Part shown: one piece after another, positions 38,605 through 48,702 of the stretch
How positions within the stretch are numbered: the stretch's first letter is position 1
How the letters are laid out: the number at the start of each line of letters is the position of its first letter
Source of the DNA: Lysobacter concretionis Ko07 = DSM 16239
GTDB lineage: Bacteria; Pseudomonadota; Gammaproteobacteria; Xanthomonadales; Xanthomonadaceae
Direction of reading: 5' to 3'
Assembly: GCF_000768345.1 (NCBI RefSeq)
Contig: NZ_AVPS01000004.1
Coordinates: 62,001-126,000 of the forward strand
Length of the DNA stretch: 64,000 nt
Notes under the pieces: model-generated
Database searches by the model: none
What the model was told of the DNA's origin: nothing
What the model saw: the letters and a program-made list of their open reading frames with translations, nothing else
Made by a program: the position numbers and the translations under genes

Positions 38605-40185
38605 ATGTCGAGAAATCAGGCGGTTCAGTGGTACGCACAAGCGGTCGAAGCCTTGAACCGCGGCCACTGGACGGAGGCGGCACAAATGGCCGATCGGCTT
38701 TTGAAGGGCGCGCCGGAACATCCGGGAGTGCATTTCGTGGCAGGTGTCGCTGCATTACAGCAGAAACAGATCCCACATGCCCTCGGGCATCTGCAACGTG
38801 CGGCAAGCCTCAATCCGAAGCGATCGGATTACGCCGCACAATATGCACGTGCGCTTGCGGCCGGAAGACTCGTGCGCGAGGCCGTAATTGCGGCCGAACA
38901 GGCGATGTCCCTGTCTCCTTCCGACCCGCTGACGCTGGATACTCTGGGCGTGGTGTTCACGCAGGCCAACGCCCACACCCGGGCGGTTGAAGCTTTTCGT
39001 CAAGCCGCTGCTCTGATGCCCGATGCCGCCAGCTACCGTTTCAACCTGGCGACGTCCCTCACGTTTTCCGGTGACCTCGAAGGGGCCGAGAGGGAATATG
39101 AAGCTTGCATTGCCCTGGAGCCACGTTACTGGAAAGCCCATCTGGGGTTGGCGCAGCTACGCAAGCAAACCACGGAACACCATCACCTGAATCGTCTTCG
39201 TTCCTTGCTGGAGCAATTCCAGGGCGACGATTCTGCGCGGCTGTATCTGAATCTTGCCTTGGCCAAGGAACTGGAGGACCTTCGGGACTATGTGCCCTCC
39301 TTTGAGCACCTGAAGGCCGGCAAGGCGGCGGGCGGCGCGGGGCGGAAATATTCCATCGCGCGCGACGAAGCGCTTTTCGAGGCGGTGACGCGCTCGTTTG
39401 GAAACCCTGCGCAAGTTTCTGCGGGTAGTCAGAGTGAGGAGCCTATTTTCGTGATTGGCATGCCGCGGTCGGGTACGACCCTGGTCGACCGCATCCTGTC
39501 CAGCCATTCGTCTGTTCACTCCGCCGGAGAGCTGCAGAATTTCGGTGTCCTGCTCAAGCGGGCTTCCGGCAGTCGCACGCCGTCCATGATGGACCCGGAC
39601 ACCGTATCGCGCGCCATGCAGGTTGATTGGACGGCGCTTGGCGACGCGTACGTGGCGAGCACTCGCCCGGGCACCGGACATACAGCACGTTTCATCGACA
39701 AGCTTCCCCACAACTTTCTCTATGCGGGATTCATTGCCCGCGCGCTGCCGCGGGCAAAGATCATTTGCCTGCGGCGCGAGCCGACCGACACCTGCCTCGG
39801 CAACTTCCGGCAGTTGTTTTCGCAAAGTTCGCCCTATTATGATTATTCATTTGACCTGATGGACACTGGGCGTTATTACCTGTTGTTTGATCGGTTGATG
39901 GCGCATTGGCAGCGTGTGTTGCCGGGCCGTATTTTCGAGTTCGGGTATGAGGAGCTGGTGGACTCACAGGAACGCTCCACCCGTCGACTGCTGGAGTTTT
40001 GTGAGCTTCCGTGGGAAGACACCTGCCTGTATTTCGAGAAGAACCAGTCACCGGTGGCCACGGCCAGTGCCGTGCAGGTCCGCGAGCCCATCAACCGGAA
40101 GTCCCTGCAACGCTGGAAGCACTATGAGGGGCAAATGACGGAACTGCGAAAGCTGCTGAAAGAGGGCGGCGCCATCACCGATTGA
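38605..40185 (+). CDS. TPR-repeat sulfotransferase family protein
   Basis: 526 residues in two parts. Residues 5 to about 260 form TPR-type helical pairs (for example YAQAVEALNRGHWTEAAQMA). From about 280 there is a sulfotransferase domain whose PAPS 5-phosphosulfate loop is GMPRSGTT (285-292), with further segments FIDKLPHNFLYAG and CLRREPTDTCLGNFRQLFS for 3-phosphate binding. No signal peptide. The acceptor may be a protein, as with tyrosine sulfotransferases, or a glycan. It is convergent with a TonB-dependent receptor gene; base composition is more A/T-rich than the surroundings, which suggests acquisition. Confidence 0.86.
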   Translation: MSRNQAVQWYAQAVEALNRGHWTEAAQMADRLLKGAPEHPGVHFVAGVAALQQKQIPHALGHLQRAASLNPKRSDYAAQYARALAAGRLVREAVIAAEQAMSLSPSDPLTLDTLGVVFTQANAHTRAVEAFRQAAALMPDAASYRFNLATSLTFSGDLEGAEREYEACIALEPRYWKAHLGLAQLRKQTTEHHHLNRLRSLLEQFQGDDSARLYLNLALAKELEDLRDYVPSFEHLKAGKAAGGAGRKYSIARDEALFEAVTRSFGNPAQVSAGSQSEEPIFVIGMPRSGTTLVDRILSSHSSVHSAGELQNFGVLLKRASGSRTPSMMDPDTVSRAMQVDWTALGDAYVASTRPGTGHTARFIDKLPHNFLYAGFIARALPRAKIICLRREPTDTCLGNFRQLFSQSSPYYDYSFDLMDTGRYYLLFDRLMAHWQRVLPGRIFEFGYEELVDSQERSTRRLLEFCELPWEDTCLYFEKNQSPVATASAVQVREPINRKSLQRWKHYEGQMTELRKLLKEGGAITD

Positions 40186-40212
40186 TGTGACTTTCCCTGC
40201 GCGGGATAACAC

Positions 40213-40240
40213 AATGCCCGCGGTTTGCGCCGCGGGCATT
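40213..40240. terminator. bidirectional hairpin between convergent genes
   Basis: AATGCCCGCGG and CCGCGGGCATT form a perfect 11-bp stem with a 6-base loop, 28 bases after the sulfotransferase stop and 29 bases from the end of the receptor gene. There is no long U tract on either side, so efficiency is uncertain, but the position fits a shared terminator. Confidence 0.6.
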
Positions 40241-40269
40241 GCATCAAGCATTACTGCTATTGGGTCGGA

Positions 40270-43101
40270 TTATTTCCGGCCGAAAGCGTAGCGTCCCTCG
40301 AAGTAGATCGCCCGGCCGAAAATGCTGTACTGAGAGCTGTTGTAAGGCGCGCCCGAGCTGCCGGGGTAGGTGCGGTCTTCCTGCGGCATGTCGTTGAACA
40401 GGTTGCTTATCGACACCGACAGGTTCAATGCTTCCAGCGGCGTGTAGCTCACGCTCAGGTTGTAGGTGGTGAATGGATCGAGTTTGCCGGCAAGCGGGTC
40501 GTCATAGGTCTCGACCACGCGAGCCCGGTAGTTCGGGGTGTGGCCAATGCGGTTGGCATAGGCCGTGGTACTCCAGTTCCCCGTTTTCCACGTAACCGAG
40601 GCGTTGGCCTTGCTCTTGGGATCGCTGCTCCAGCCCGGGTTGCGAATCAGGTCGATGGTCTCGTCGCCCTCGAACGCCACGAACTCATGTTTGATGTTGT
40701 TCGTATACGAACCGCGGAACAACAGCTCCCCATAGGTCCCGATATTCCAGACATAGTTCGCGCTGACGTTCACCGCGTCGAGGAGCTCCTGCGCCTCGTT
40801 CACCTTTGGGGTATAGATCTGGGTGATCCGCTCAAGGCCATCACGAGTGATCTTCGACAACGCATCCACGCAGACCGGCGAGGTGATGTCGTAACCGGGC
40901 TCGCCGGTGCGGCAACGCATTTCGCGCAAGGCGAGGCCGGAAGCGTTTTGCTGGCCGACTTCGTTGCGGATATCCCAATGGAAGTAATCCGCGGTGAGCG
41001 ACAGCTGCGGCAGCGGCGCCCAGACAAAGCCGGCGCTCCACACGTCGGCGGTCAGCGATTCAAGGTCCGAACTGCCGCCAGTCGTGCCGAAGAACTGTCG
41101 ATTGGAGAACGTACCCGGGCACTTGTCGATATTGACCGGATCGAAGCCCAGCTGCTGGCAACGGTAGTAGTCCGGGACGAAGCTGTAATAGCCGCTCGCC
41201 GCCTGGAATTGGTCGGCCAAGGTCGGTGCCTTGAATGCGGTGCCGTATTTTCCGCGAAACATGAAGCTTTCCACCGGTCGGTATTCGACTCCCAGCGAGT
41301 AGGTGCTATCGCTGACAGCTTCTCCACCCTTCGGTTCGAAGCGGTCATAACGGCCTGACAGCGACACGGTAAGGGGTTCGAATACTGGCAGGCGGAGCTC
41401 GCCAATGGCCGCGTAGCGGTCACGTTGGCCGCCGCCATCCACCGAAGTCGTGCCCCAGATGTCGCCGGTCGCAAATCGCGCGTCAGGCTTGTAGTCCCAT
41501 TTTTCCTTGCCTGCTTCAGCGGCAAGGGCGACGCCGGCATCGCCGCCCGGCAGCTTGAACAGCTCGCCATTGGTGAACTGCAGACGCAGGGTATTGTTGG
41601 TCGTCTTGCTCTTTGAACTGGTGTAGCCGGTAAAGCTGCGGAAATCTTCCGGCGACATCAGTGTGTAGAACGCCGCATAGTCCGGCTGGAACACGGGGTA
41701 ATTATCGTAGTAGGGGTCCCAACCCAGTTGCGGCCCAAGGACGTGCTCCTGGAAGTAATCGTTGATCGGGCCCGCCAAACGTGCAAATCCCTGTTCGTCC
41801 AACTTGTAGTGGGTGCTGGTCAGGCCTGCGTCGTAATCCCAGTTGGATGCGCCAAGGCGGCCTTCCGAACCGAGAGTTACATGCCAGGACTCGGTCTTGT
41901 TCTTTTCCATCGAATTTTCGAAGCCGCCTACACCCATGTCTTCCGGGGCAAATGCGCGCTGCAGGTTCAACAGGTCATCCAGGTCCGGGTCGTAGAAGTA
42001 GCCCCATTCCACACCGGTGCCCCACCAGGTGTAGTTCGAGCCGATGTGATACTTGACCTCTTCCTTGCTGAACAGAACATCTGCATACAGCTGATGGTTG
42101 TCGTTGAGGTCGAAAGTGGCGTGGCTGTACAGCTGCAGAGAGTCCTTGCCGTTCTTCAACGTCCGGTAGCCCGGGGTCATGAACGAACCGCAGTAATCAC
42201 CAAAGCCTGCACGGCTGCGGAAGTCTACGGTACCCGCAAAAGCGTCGGTCACATTGGCGCAATTGTTTGGATCCATGAAGTTGTAGCTGGTGAATGGGCT
42301 ATGCACCAGCCAGTCGCGGCTCGCAATGGGTGCCGAAGTGCCATTGCGATAGAACTGCTTGGTGATGTCGCGCTGGTAGCCCCAGATCGGCTCGCTGTTT
42401 TCATATTGGGCACCGACCACGCCGTTGAGGCGCCCGGTAGCAGTGCTGAAGCCGGTAGCTGCGGTGATCCGGCCCGAGTCGCCGCCGCCGTCCGTATAGG
42501 TGCCGCCGCGGACGCTGATGGAAGCGCCATCCATGTTCTTGCGAAGGATGATGTTGACCACACCAGCGATGGCGTCCGAACCATATAGCGACGATTGTCC
42601 GCCCGGCAGGATTTCAATGCGCTCGACCAGATCCACCGGGATGCCGCTGATGTTGTTGAATGTGTCGCTGCCGTTGTAAAGCGCCGGGTAGTCGGCCATC
42701 GGCCGACCGTTGATCAGGTACTTGGTGTAGCCGGGTGCCAGACCGAACATGCTGATCGTTTCGGCGCCCTGGGTGAATGAGGCAGAGGTCTGTGAGCCCT
42801 GGATGCTGCCGGTAGCGAACGACGACTGCTGAAGCACGTCGGTGACACTCGTGAACCCCCGTGCCTGGATGTCCTCGGCGGAGATCACGGTGACCGGAGT
42901 AAAGGTTTCGACCGCGGTCTGCGGGATGAGCGACCCGGTCACGGTGACGCGGTCAAGATTCTTGGCCTGGGTGCTGGCAGGGGTGTCCTGATCCGCGTTG
43001 ACGTCTTGTGCGAAGAGGGAGCCCGATGCAGGTACCAATAGTGCAGCAAACAGCGCTGCGGTCAGTGGGCTGCGCTGTAACTGAGAACGACGTGAAGGCA
43101 T
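40270..43101 (-). CDS. TonB-dependent outer-membrane receptor
   Basis: 943 residues from ATG 43101, preceded by GGAG five bases upstream. A signal peptide (LTAALFAALLVPASGSLFAQ) leads to a plug domain (about 45-170; DRVTVTGSLIP, FTPVTVISAEDIQARG, GGQSSLYGSDAIAGVVNIIL) and a 22-strand barrel. The substrate is not evident: there is no Fur box, and the class with this RVTVTGS start and QGSQTSASFTQGA plug is often linked to peptide or carbohydrate uptake rather than siderophores. It is regulated, if at all, through a palindrome 84 bases upstream. Confidence 0.9.
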   Translation of the reverse strand: MPSRRSQLQRSPLTAALFAALLVPASGSLFAQDVNADQDTPASTQAKNLDRVTVTGSLIPQTAVETFTPVTVISAEDIQARGFTSVTDVLQQSSFATGSIQGSQTSASFTQGAETISMFGLAPGYTKYLINGRPMADYPALYNGSDTFNNISGIPVDLVERIEILPGGQSSLYGSDAIAGVVNIILRKNMDGASISVRGGTYTDGGGDSGRITAATGFSTATGRLNGVVGAQYENSEPIWGYQRDITKQFYRNGTSAPIASRDWLVHSPFTSYNFMDPNNCANVTDAFAGTVDFRSRAGFGDYCGSFMTPGYRTLKNGKDSLQLYSHATFDLNDNHQLYADVLFSKEEVKYHIGSNYTWWGTGVEWGYFYDPDLDDLLNLQRAFAPEDMGVGGFENSMEKNKTESWHVTLGSEGRLGASNWDYDAGLTSTHYKLDEQGFARLAGPINDYFQEHVLGPQLGWDPYYDNYPVFQPDYAAFYTLMSPEDFRSFTGYTSSKSKTTNNTLRLQFTNGELFKLPGGDAGVALAAEAGKEKWDYKPDARFATGDIWGTTSVDGGGQRDRYAAIGELRLPVFEPLTVSLSGRYDRFEPKGGEAVSDSTYSLGVEYRPVESFMFRGKYGTAFKAPTLADQFQAASGYYSFVPDYYRCQQLGFDPVNIDKCPGTFSNRQFFGTTGGSSDLESLTADVWSAGFVWAPLPQLSLTADYFHWDIRNEVGQQNASGLALREMRCRTGEPGYDITSPVCVDALSKITRDGLERITQIYTPKVNEAQELLDAVNVSANYVWNIGTYGELLFRGSYTNNIKHEFVAFEGDETIDLIRNPGWSSDPKSKANASVTWKTGNWSTTAYANRIGHTPNYRARVVETYDDPLAGKLDPFTTYNLSVSYTPLEALNLSVSISNLFNDMPQEDRTYPGSSGAPYNSSQYSIFGRAIYFEGRYAFGRK

Positions 43102-43184
43102 AATTACTCCATAACTGTTTGTTTTAACAGAAATATTTCGGTAAAACCTTGGTGCACCCGTCCCAAAAAAACGACTGCGTTTCG

Positions 43185-43205
43185 ACATTAACACAACGTT
43201 AATGT
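43185..43205. promoter_or_regulatory. palindrome upstream of the TonB receptor
   Basis: Perfect 8-base arms ACATTAAC (43185-43192) and GTTAATGT (43198-43205) flank ACAAC. The site lies in an A/T-rich stretch in the 287-base divergent gap between the receptor gene and mrp, much nearer the receptor. It does not look like Fur or the REP family. A smaller inverted repeat CTGTT...AACAG (43115-43130) sits in the likely leader. Confidence 0.5.
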
Positions 43206-43388
43206 TGCGGCCATGGTGGTGCTGTAAGGGATGCCTTTTGTCGGCGGTTGGGTGGCATTGGGTCGCAAATTCCCGGGAGACGCAGCCGGCTCGCCAGTAT
43301 CGTGCCTCCCGGTTGACCCACATCAGCCCGCATCTTCACGGCGCCTGCGACAATGGCGGCCCAGACGTGGACTTGACGAGGATTCCCA

Positions 43389-44453
43389 GTGACTGATCTG
43401 TTGCAGGCCCGCATCGGCGGCTTGTTGTTGCCGGGCAGCGATGCTCCGCTGACGGCGCTTGGTGCGCGGGTGCGCGTGGCGCAGGCCGATGGCAGCGTGG
43501 CGGTATCGATCGATCTGGGGGTGCCGGTTGCGTGGCTGCGCGATGAACTGGAAGCAGCGGTGAAGGCGCTGCTGGCGGGCGATGGGCTGGCGTTGACGCG
43601 GCTGGAGCTGACCCAGCGCATCACCAGTCACGCCGTGCAACCGAAGCTGTCTCCGTTACAGAAAGTGCGCAACGTGATCGCCGTCGGTTCGGGCAAGGGC
43701 GGGGTGGGCAAGTCGACCACGGCGGTGAACCTGGCATTGGCGCTGGCGGCGGACGGGGCGAAGGTCGGGGTTCTGGATGCCGACATCTACGGGCCCAGCG
43801 TGCCGATGATGCTGGGCATCAGCGGTCGGCCCGACAGTCCGGACGGCAAGTCGATCGAGCCGATGCGTGCGCATGGGGTGGAGACGATGTCGATCGGCTT
43901 CCTGGTCGAGCAGGACACACCGATGATCTGGCGTGGACCGATGGCGACGTCGGCCTTGTCGCAGTTGCTCAATGACACGCGCTGGAGCGATCTGGATTAC
44001 CTGGTCGTGGATCTGCCTCCGGGTACCGGCGACATCCAGCTGACCCTGGCGCAGAAGATCCCGGTGGCCGGGGCGGTGATCGTTACCACGCCCCAGGACA
44101 TCGCTACGCTGGATGCGAAGAAGGCGCTGAAGATGTTCGAGAAGGTCGAGGTGCCGGTGCTGGGCCTGATCGAGAACATGGCCGTGCACGTGTGCAGCAA
44201 CTGCGGCCATGCCGAGCACGTGTTCGGCGAAGGCGGCGGGCAGCGCATGGCCAGCCAGTACGACGTCCCGCTGCTGGGCAGCCTGCCGCTGGAGCGGGCG
44301 ATCCGCGAACAGGGCGATGCCGGCGTGCCGGTGGTGCTGGCGCAGCCGGATTCGGCGGCGGCGAAAGCGTATCGCGATGCGGCACGTCAGATCGCGGTGC
44401 ATCTGGCGATGCGGCCGCGGGTCACGCCATCGATCTCGGCCTCGCTGTTGTAG
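43389..44453 (+). CDS. apbC: Mrp/ApbC-family iron-sulfur carrier ATPase
   Basis: P-loop scaffold/carrier that hands [4Fe-4S] clusters to apoproteins. An N-terminal MIP18-like domain (1 to about 85) is followed by the deviant Walker [10 protein letters not shown] (102-110), [29 protein letters not shown] and the cluster-binding CxxC in VCSNCGH. 354 residues, normal. Start is GTG 43389 with GAGGA upstream. mrp beside dcd and near metG is a widespread gammaproteobacterial arrangement. Confidence 0.94.
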   Translation: MTDLLQARIGGLLLPGSDAPLTALGARVRVAQADGSVAVSIDLGVPVAWLRDELEAAVKALLAGDGLALTRLELTQRITSHAVQPKLSPLQKVRNVIAVGSGKGGVGKSTTAVNLALALAADGAKVGVLDADIYGPSVPMMLGISGRPDSPDGKSIEPMRAHGVETMSIGFLVEQDTPMIWRGPMATSALSQLLNDTRWSDLDYLVVDLPPGTGDIQLTLAQKIPVAGAVIVTTPQDIATLDAKKALKMFEKVEVPVLGLIENMAVHVCSNCGHAEHVFGEGGGQRMASQYDVPLLGSLPLERAIREQGDAGVPVVLAQPDSAAAKAYRDAARQIAVHLAMRPRVTPSISASLL

Positions 44454-44521
44454 GCATTACAATCGGACGCTTTCGGCCTGCGGGATACCCGGGCCGGTCC
44501 GACCGTACGGGGAAACCTTGC

Positions 44522-45100
<579 letters not shown>

Positions 45101-45110
45101 TCGGCGATCT

Positions 45111-45147
45111 TGATGGGTGATCCTCGTGGGTGATCCTGATGGGTGAC
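45111..45147 (+). repeat. 13-bp tandem repeat, nearly three units
   Basis: TGATGGGTGATCC, TCGTGGGTGATCC and TGATGGGTGAC follow each other directly after the dcd stop, in the 127-base gap between convergent dcd and HIT genes. Non-coding microsatellite-like array. Confidence 0.75.
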
Positions 45148-45227
45148 TGGAAGTCAGGATCGGAACGGCGCGCCAGAGTCTGGGGGGACAGCCGGTAAAC
45201 CAGCGGCCCGGTCAGGCCCAGTGCTGT

Positions 45228-45650
45228 TCAAGCCGGCAATACGGCATGCAATTGCTGGATGCGCTGCACCAGTTGTTCGGCGGAATAGGGGCGGGCGGTG
45301 GCGCTGCCCCACACCGGGCGGGGCCAGGCGATGTCGTTCTCAAACCGCGCGATCACGTGCACATGCAGTTGCGGAACCTGGTTGCCGAGTGCGGCGACAT
45401 TGAGCTTGTGCGGACGGAATGCGCTCTGCAGCGCGCGGCAGGCGAGGTCGATCTCGCGGGTCAGTTCCGCCTGCTGGGCGGCGTCCAGGTCGATCCATTC
45501 CACGATGTGCTCGATGCGTGGCACCAGGATCAGCCAGGGGTGATTGGCGTCGTCCATCAACCGCAGCTCGCTGAGTCCGAGCACGGTGACCGGGTGGGTG
45601 TCGTCGGCCAGGCGGGGATCCAGCCGCCAGCCGAGGTCCTGACGGCTCAT
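45228..45650 (-). CDS. HIT-family nucleotide-binding protein, degenerate triad
   Basis: 140 residues from ATG 45650 (MSRQDLGWRLD). The HIT motif reads PQLHVHVIAR: the first His of the His-x-His-x-His triad is Gln, while the central, nucleophilic His is kept. HPWLILVPRIEHIVEW is the usual second strand. Likely a nucleotidyl hydrolase or transferase; substrate unknown. Its start codon overlaps the stop of the dienelactone hydrolase gene as ATGA, so both are translated together. Confidence 0.82.
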   Translation of the reverse strand: MSRQDLGWRLDPRLADDTHPVTVLGLSELRLMDDANHPWLILVPRIEHIVEWIDLDAAQQAELTREIDLACRALQSAFRPHKLNVAALGNQVPQLHVHVIARFENDIAWPRPVWGSATARPYSAEQLVQRIQQLHAVLPA

Positions 45651-46309
45651 CGCAGGTTCTCCTCGAGGAAATCGGTGGTGCGTTGCCAGGCCAGCGCGGC
45701 GCTGGCGGGGTCGTAGTCGTCGCGTGGCGCGCAATTGAAGCCGTGCCCGGCCGGATAGACATGCACGCTGGCGCCGGGGTAGCGGCTGCGATGCAGTTCG
45801 ACGTCGGCGGCCGAAATGCTGCGGTCCCGGTCGCCGAAGTGGAACATCATGGGCGCGCGCAGCGGCTCGCCGAGGAACTGCACATTTCGGCCGCCGTAAT
45901 AACTCACCGCAGGCAGCCCCAGACGGGTATTGGCGAGCAGGGCGAGGGTGCCACCCCAGCAGAACCCGACTGCGCCGGTGCGCAGCCCTTCGTCCTGCAG
46001 GTCATCGGCGGCAGCGTCCATCAGGTCCATGGCCCGGTCGATACCCAGCGCCGTGGTCAGCGTGCGGCCGCGGGCGATCCCGGCGGCGTCGTAGGCCAGC
46101 TCCACGCCGGTTTCGACCGGGTCGAACAGCGCCGGTGCCAGGGCAACGAAGCCGGCTTGCGCGAATTGTTCGGTGACGTGGCGGATATGCGCATTGACGC
46201 CAAAAATCTCCTGCGCCACGACCACCGCGCCGTGTGAGGGGCCGGCCGGCTCGCAACGCCAGGCACGGATGGGGCCGTGCGGGGTTTCCAGAGTGATCCA
46301 GCGGTTCAT
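45647..46309 (-). CDS. dienelactone hydrolase family protein
   Basis: Alpha/beta-hydrolase of 220 residues from ATG 46309 (MNRWITLETPHGPIRAW). The triad is visible: Cys in GAVGFCWGGTLA, Asp in FGDRDRSIS and His in PAGHGFNCAPR; VVVAQEIFGVNAHIR carries the conserved Glu. Most chromosomal members are not part of chlorocatechol pathways, and no such genes are here, so the physiological ester is unknown. First gene of a two-gene unit with the HIT gene, divergent from rimO. Confidence 0.9.
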   Translation of the reverse strand: MNRWITLETPHGPIRAWRCEPAGPSHGAVVVAQEIFGVNAHIRHVTEQFAQAGFVALAPALFDPVETGVELAYDAAGIARGRTLTTALGIDRAMDLMDAAADDLQDEGLRTGAVGFCWGGTLALLANTRLGLPAVSYYGGRNVQFLGEPLRAPMMFHFGDRDRSISAADVELHRSRYPGASVHVYPAGHGFNCAPRDDYDPASAALAWQRTTDFLEENLR

Positions 46310-46365
46310 GTCGGCTCCGTTCAGCCTGGCTGGGCGCCATTCCCGGTCGATTCTAGCGCCAAGGC

Positions 46366-46371
46366 TATAAT
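46366..46371 (+). promoter_or_regulatory. -10 element ahead of rimO
   Basis: A perfect TATAAT in the divergent gap, 90 bases before the rimO start. No good -35 is found 16-18 bases upstream, so activity is likely but strength unknown. Confidence 0.4.
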
Positions 46372-46461
46372 CCGCGCCCCAGCCTCGTCGCATCGCTTCG
46401 CATTTTCCGTGCGTGGCGTGCGGCGCATGGTTCATGCATACCTTCGCCACCTGGTCGCCCC

Positions 46462-47808
46462 ATGCCCCTGCAAGACAGCCTGTCCAAATCCCCGAAAGTC
46501 GGCTTCATCAGTCTCGGCTGCCCGAAGGCGCTGGTCGATTCCGAACGCATCCTCACCCAGCTGCGGGTGGAGGGCTACGACCTGGTGCCCAGCTACGACG
46601 ACGCCGATGTGGTGGTGGTCAACACATGCGGCTTCATCGATTCAGCGGTGGCCGAGTCGCTGGATGCGATCGGCGAGGCGATGGCGGAGAACGGCAAGGT
46701 CATCGTGACCGGTTGCCTGGGCAAGCGCGCCGACGTGATCCGCGAAGCGCACCCGGGCGTGCTGTCGATCAGCGGCCCGCAGGACTACGACAGCGTGCTC
46801 ACTGCGGTGCACGAGGTTCTGCCGCCGCGGCACGACCCGTTCATCAGCCTGGTCCCTGACACCGGCATCAAGCTGACGCCGAAGCACTACGCGTACCTGA
46901 AAATTTCCGAAGGCTGCAACCACCGCTGCAGCTTCTGCATCATTCCGTCGATGCGCGGCGACCTGGTATCGCGGCCGATCGACCAGGTGCTGCGTGAGGC
47001 CGAGAAGCTGGCGATGGGCGGCGTGAAGGAACTGCTGGTGATCTCGCAGGACACCTCGGCTTACGGCGTGGACCTGCGTTATGCCGAGCACGAGTGGCGC
47101 GGCAAGAGCTACCAGACCCGGATGAAGGCGCTGTGCGAAGGCCTGGGCGAGCTGGGACTGTGGACGCGGCTGCATTACGTCTACCCGTACCCGCACGTGG
47201 ACGACATCATTCCATTGATGGCGGACGGCAAGATCCTGCCGTACCTGGACATCCCGTTCCAGCACGCCAGCCCGCGCGTGCTGAAGCTGATGAAGCGGCC
47301 CGGTGCGATCGACAAGACGCTGGCTCGGATCCACCGCTGGCGCGAGACCTGCCCGGAGCTGACGATCCGCTCCACCTTCATCGTCGGTTTCCCCGGCGAG
47401 ACCGAAGCGGAGTTCGAGGAGCTGCTGGACTTCCTCGATGAGGCCCAGCTGGATCGCGTCGGCGCGTTTGCCTATTCGCCGGTGCAAGGCGCGAAGGCGA
47501 ACGAGCTGCCCGACCCGGTCGACGAGGCGGTCAAGCAGGAGCGGCTGGCCCGGTTCATGGAGCGACAGGCCGAGATCTCCGCGATGAAGCTGGAAGCCAA
47601 GGTCGGCACCGTGCAGCGCTGCATCATCGATGCGGTCGACGGCGAGCTGGCGATCGGCCGATCGATGGCCGATGCACCGGAAATCGACGGCGTGGTGCAG
47701 ATCCAGAATGGCTACTTCGCCGGCCTCAAACCGGGCGATTTCGCCGACGTGGAGATCATGGGCAGCGACGAGCACGACCTGTTCGGCGAGGTGTCCTTCG
47801 AGGATTGA
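46462..47808 (+). CDS. rimO: ribosomal protein S12 methylthiotransferase
   Basis: Radical-SAM enzyme adding a methylthio group to an Asp of ribosomal protein S12. Three domains: the N-terminal UPF0004 with [21 protein letters not shown] and TGCLGK holding the first cluster; the radical-SAM core with Cys152, Cys156 and Cys159 in [10 protein letters not shown]; and the C-terminal TRAM domain (about 375-448). [10 protein letters not shown] and the [10 protein letters not shown] stretch separate it from MiaB. 448 residues, normal. Confidence 0.95.
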   Translation: MPLQDSLSKSPKVGFISLGCPKALVDSERILTQLRVEGYDLVPSYDDADVVVVNTCGFIDSAVAESLDAIGEAMAENGKVIVTGCLGKRADVIREAHPGVLSISGPQDYDSVLTAVHEVLPPRHDPFISLVPDTGIKLTPKHYAYLKISEGCNHRCSFCIIPSMRGDLVSRPIDQVLREAEKLAMGGVKELLVISQDTSAYGVDLRYAEHEWRGKSYQTRMKALCEGLGELGLWTRLHYVYPYPHVDDIIPLMADGKILPYLDIPFQHASPRVLKLMKRPGAIDKTLARIHRWRETCPELTIRSTFIVGFPGETEAEFEELLDFLDEAQLDRVGAFAYSPVQGAKANELPDPVDEAVKQERLARFMERQAEISAMKLEAKVGTVQRCIIDAVDGELAIGRSMADAPEIDGVVQIQNGYFAGLKPGDFADVEIMGSDEHDLFGEVSFED

Positions 47809-47955
47809 GTGCCTGCGGGCGGCTGCCGGGCCGCGTGGTGGGGCCACGGGCGATGCAGTGGCCGTATTGCGGCGCGGATTGCGTCTCCAATCCATGCAGG
47901 GTGGCGATTGCGGGCAGATCCAATGTGTGCCCGCCCGCCTGGACCCGGAGGCAGC

Positions 47956-48651
47956 ATGAAGTGGGTGATGGTGTTGAGTGTGGCCGGGCTGTTGGGGCTA
48001 TCGTTGCCTGCTTCGGCCCAGCAGGGCGTGGCCGGTATCGACACCGTCGATTTGCGCGCCTATCTGGGGACGCTCGAACTGGAGGCCAGGCTCGATGCCG
48101 ACTTCACCGGGGACGGGCAGGCGGATGTGGTCTATGTCGCTGCCGACCGGAACGAACGGGTACTGGGGATTCTGGACGGTGCGCCCGGGAGTGCGCGGAT
48201 CGGTGCACGCGAGCTTGGCGAAGGCCGTTTGACGGTATCACCCCGGTCATCGGTATCGCTGCGGCTTGAAAACGATCAGCTGGTGGTGGACCAGGTCGTT
48301 GATGAGAGTGGTGTGACCGTGATCAATTACCGGTTCCGCTACGACCACGCGGCGCGCGAGGCGCACCTGATCGAGCTGACCGCCGAGCAGTACAGTGCCG
48401 ATGTGACGCAGGGGACCACGCGCCTGCACTGGAACCTGGACACCGGCGAATACACGACCATGCATGGCGAGGCGGTGACCCTGGACAGCGGTCAAGACGT
48501 GTATGTCTATGGCCCCGAAAGCAGGACGGCACGGCCTTCCGCGCCGGTGAGCCTGGGCCGGATGCCGGACCCGCTCGTGTTGCTTGATGGCGAACTCAAG
48601 CGTCATATGGTTGCGGCCAGCGTGCGTGAGGGTGGGTCTGCGACACCGTGA
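47956..48651 (+). CDS. exported protein of unknown function with calcium-type loop
   Basis: 231 residues. GGAGG lies four bases before ATG 47956, which gives a signal peptide (MKWVMVLSVAGLLGLSLPAS, then AQQG). The mature part has one FG-GAP/EF-hand-like loop, DADFTGDGQADVVYVAAD (about residues 46-63), as in Ca-binding beta-propeller repeats, but only once. The remainder is predicted beta-rich (LRLENDQLVVDQVVDE). I do not recognise a family. It lies between rimO and the convergent greB, with no obvious partner. Confidence 0.65.
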   Translation: MKWVMVLSVAGLLGLSLPASAQQGVAGIDTVDLRAYLGTLELEARLDADFTGDGQADVVYVAADRNERVLGILDGAPGSARIGARELGEGRLTVSPRSSVSLRLENDQLVVDQVVDESGVTVINYRFRYDHAAREAHLIELTAEQYSADVTQGTTRLHWNLDTGEYTTMHGEAVTLDSGQDVYVYGPESRTARPSAPVSLGRMPDPLVLLDGELKRHMVAASVREGGSATP

Positions 48652-48702
48652 GCACAACCGCATGAATGCCGCCCCGACAGAGCGCGCCTGGGCGTGCACA
48701 GG

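Noticed and set aside
40270-43323. Longer TonB receptor starting at 43323
   Set aside because: The extra 74 residues lack a signal peptide and cover A/T-rich promoter DNA; ATG 43101 has GGAG and a proper signal peptide.
46366-46461. tRNA or small RNA between the dienelactone hydrolase gene and rimO
   Set aside because: No cloverleaf or T-loop signature; only a TATAAT and untranslated leader.
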